5,422 nucleotides of DNA from MGNI01 sp964353875 (lineage in GTDB: Bacteria > Chloroflexota > Anaerolineae > Anaerolineales > E44-bin32): assembly GCA_964353875.1 (NCBI GenBank), contig CAYGXU010000161.1, positions 1 to 5,422 of the forward strand, read 5' to 3'. A program made the translations under genes and the position numbers. Numbering within the stretch: the stretch's first letter is position 1; the number at the start of each line of letters is the position of its first letter. Positions 5,362 through 5,422 of this stretch are shown piece by piece. The notes under the pieces were generated by a model. That model made no database searches and had not been told where the DNA came from. It was given only the letters and a program-made list of their open reading frames with translations.

Positions 5362-5422
5362 ATGCGTTAAAAGAAGGTCATCATTGCTCGTCCTGGCTTA
5401 CGTGGAGATACGAGGTTAAGGC

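Overview
The window reads as one carbohydrate-uptake cluster, with every gene on the + strand. It holds a complete, compact CUT2-type (ribose/xylose-like) ABC importer: a substrate-binding lipoprotein, one single-domain ATPase and one permease. The importer is flanked on both sides by closely related alpha/beta-hydrolase (esterase) genes. The left hydrolase is cut by the window edge. No transcription regulator, mobile element, CRISPR array, tRNA or rRNA was seen.

Organism: the binding protein has a lipobox signal peptide followed by a Pro/Thr/Ala/Glu-rich linker. Base composition is close to balanced and Shine-Dalgarno sites are purine-rich. P/T-rich linkers after the lipid cysteine are common in Chloroflexota (Anaerolineae) solute-binding proteins, so that is my best guess. 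A Firmicute cannot be excluded, and the assignment is inference from style, not from a marker gene.

Layout: 2-802 esterase 1 (5' end missing); 803-886 short spacer; 887-955 candidate 22-codon leader ORF with a very strong ribosome binding site, overlapping the next start as ATGA; 952-2130 binding lipoprotein; 2131-2549 a 419-bp gap with a strong intrinsic-terminator-like hairpin (2237-2282) and then about 270 bp of apparently non-coding DNA with a 12-bp palindrome; 2550-3338 ATPase; 3407-4405 permease; 4431-5333 esterase 2; 5334-5422 tail with an interrupted palindrome and no recognisable gene.

How the genes may work together (inference): the lipoprotein captures a small sugar-like ligand outside the cell, and a permease homodimer powered by an ATPase homodimer imports it. 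The esterases then hydrolyse ester groups on it in the cytoplasm; esterase 2 has no signal peptide. The terminator after the binding-protein gene would make that component more abundant than the membrane parts, as is usual for such importers. The points most worth a second look are the two paralogous esterases bracketing the transporter, the replacement of the ATPase switch histidine by glutamine, the putative translationally coupled leader ORF, and the mid-operon terminator followed by a long spacer.
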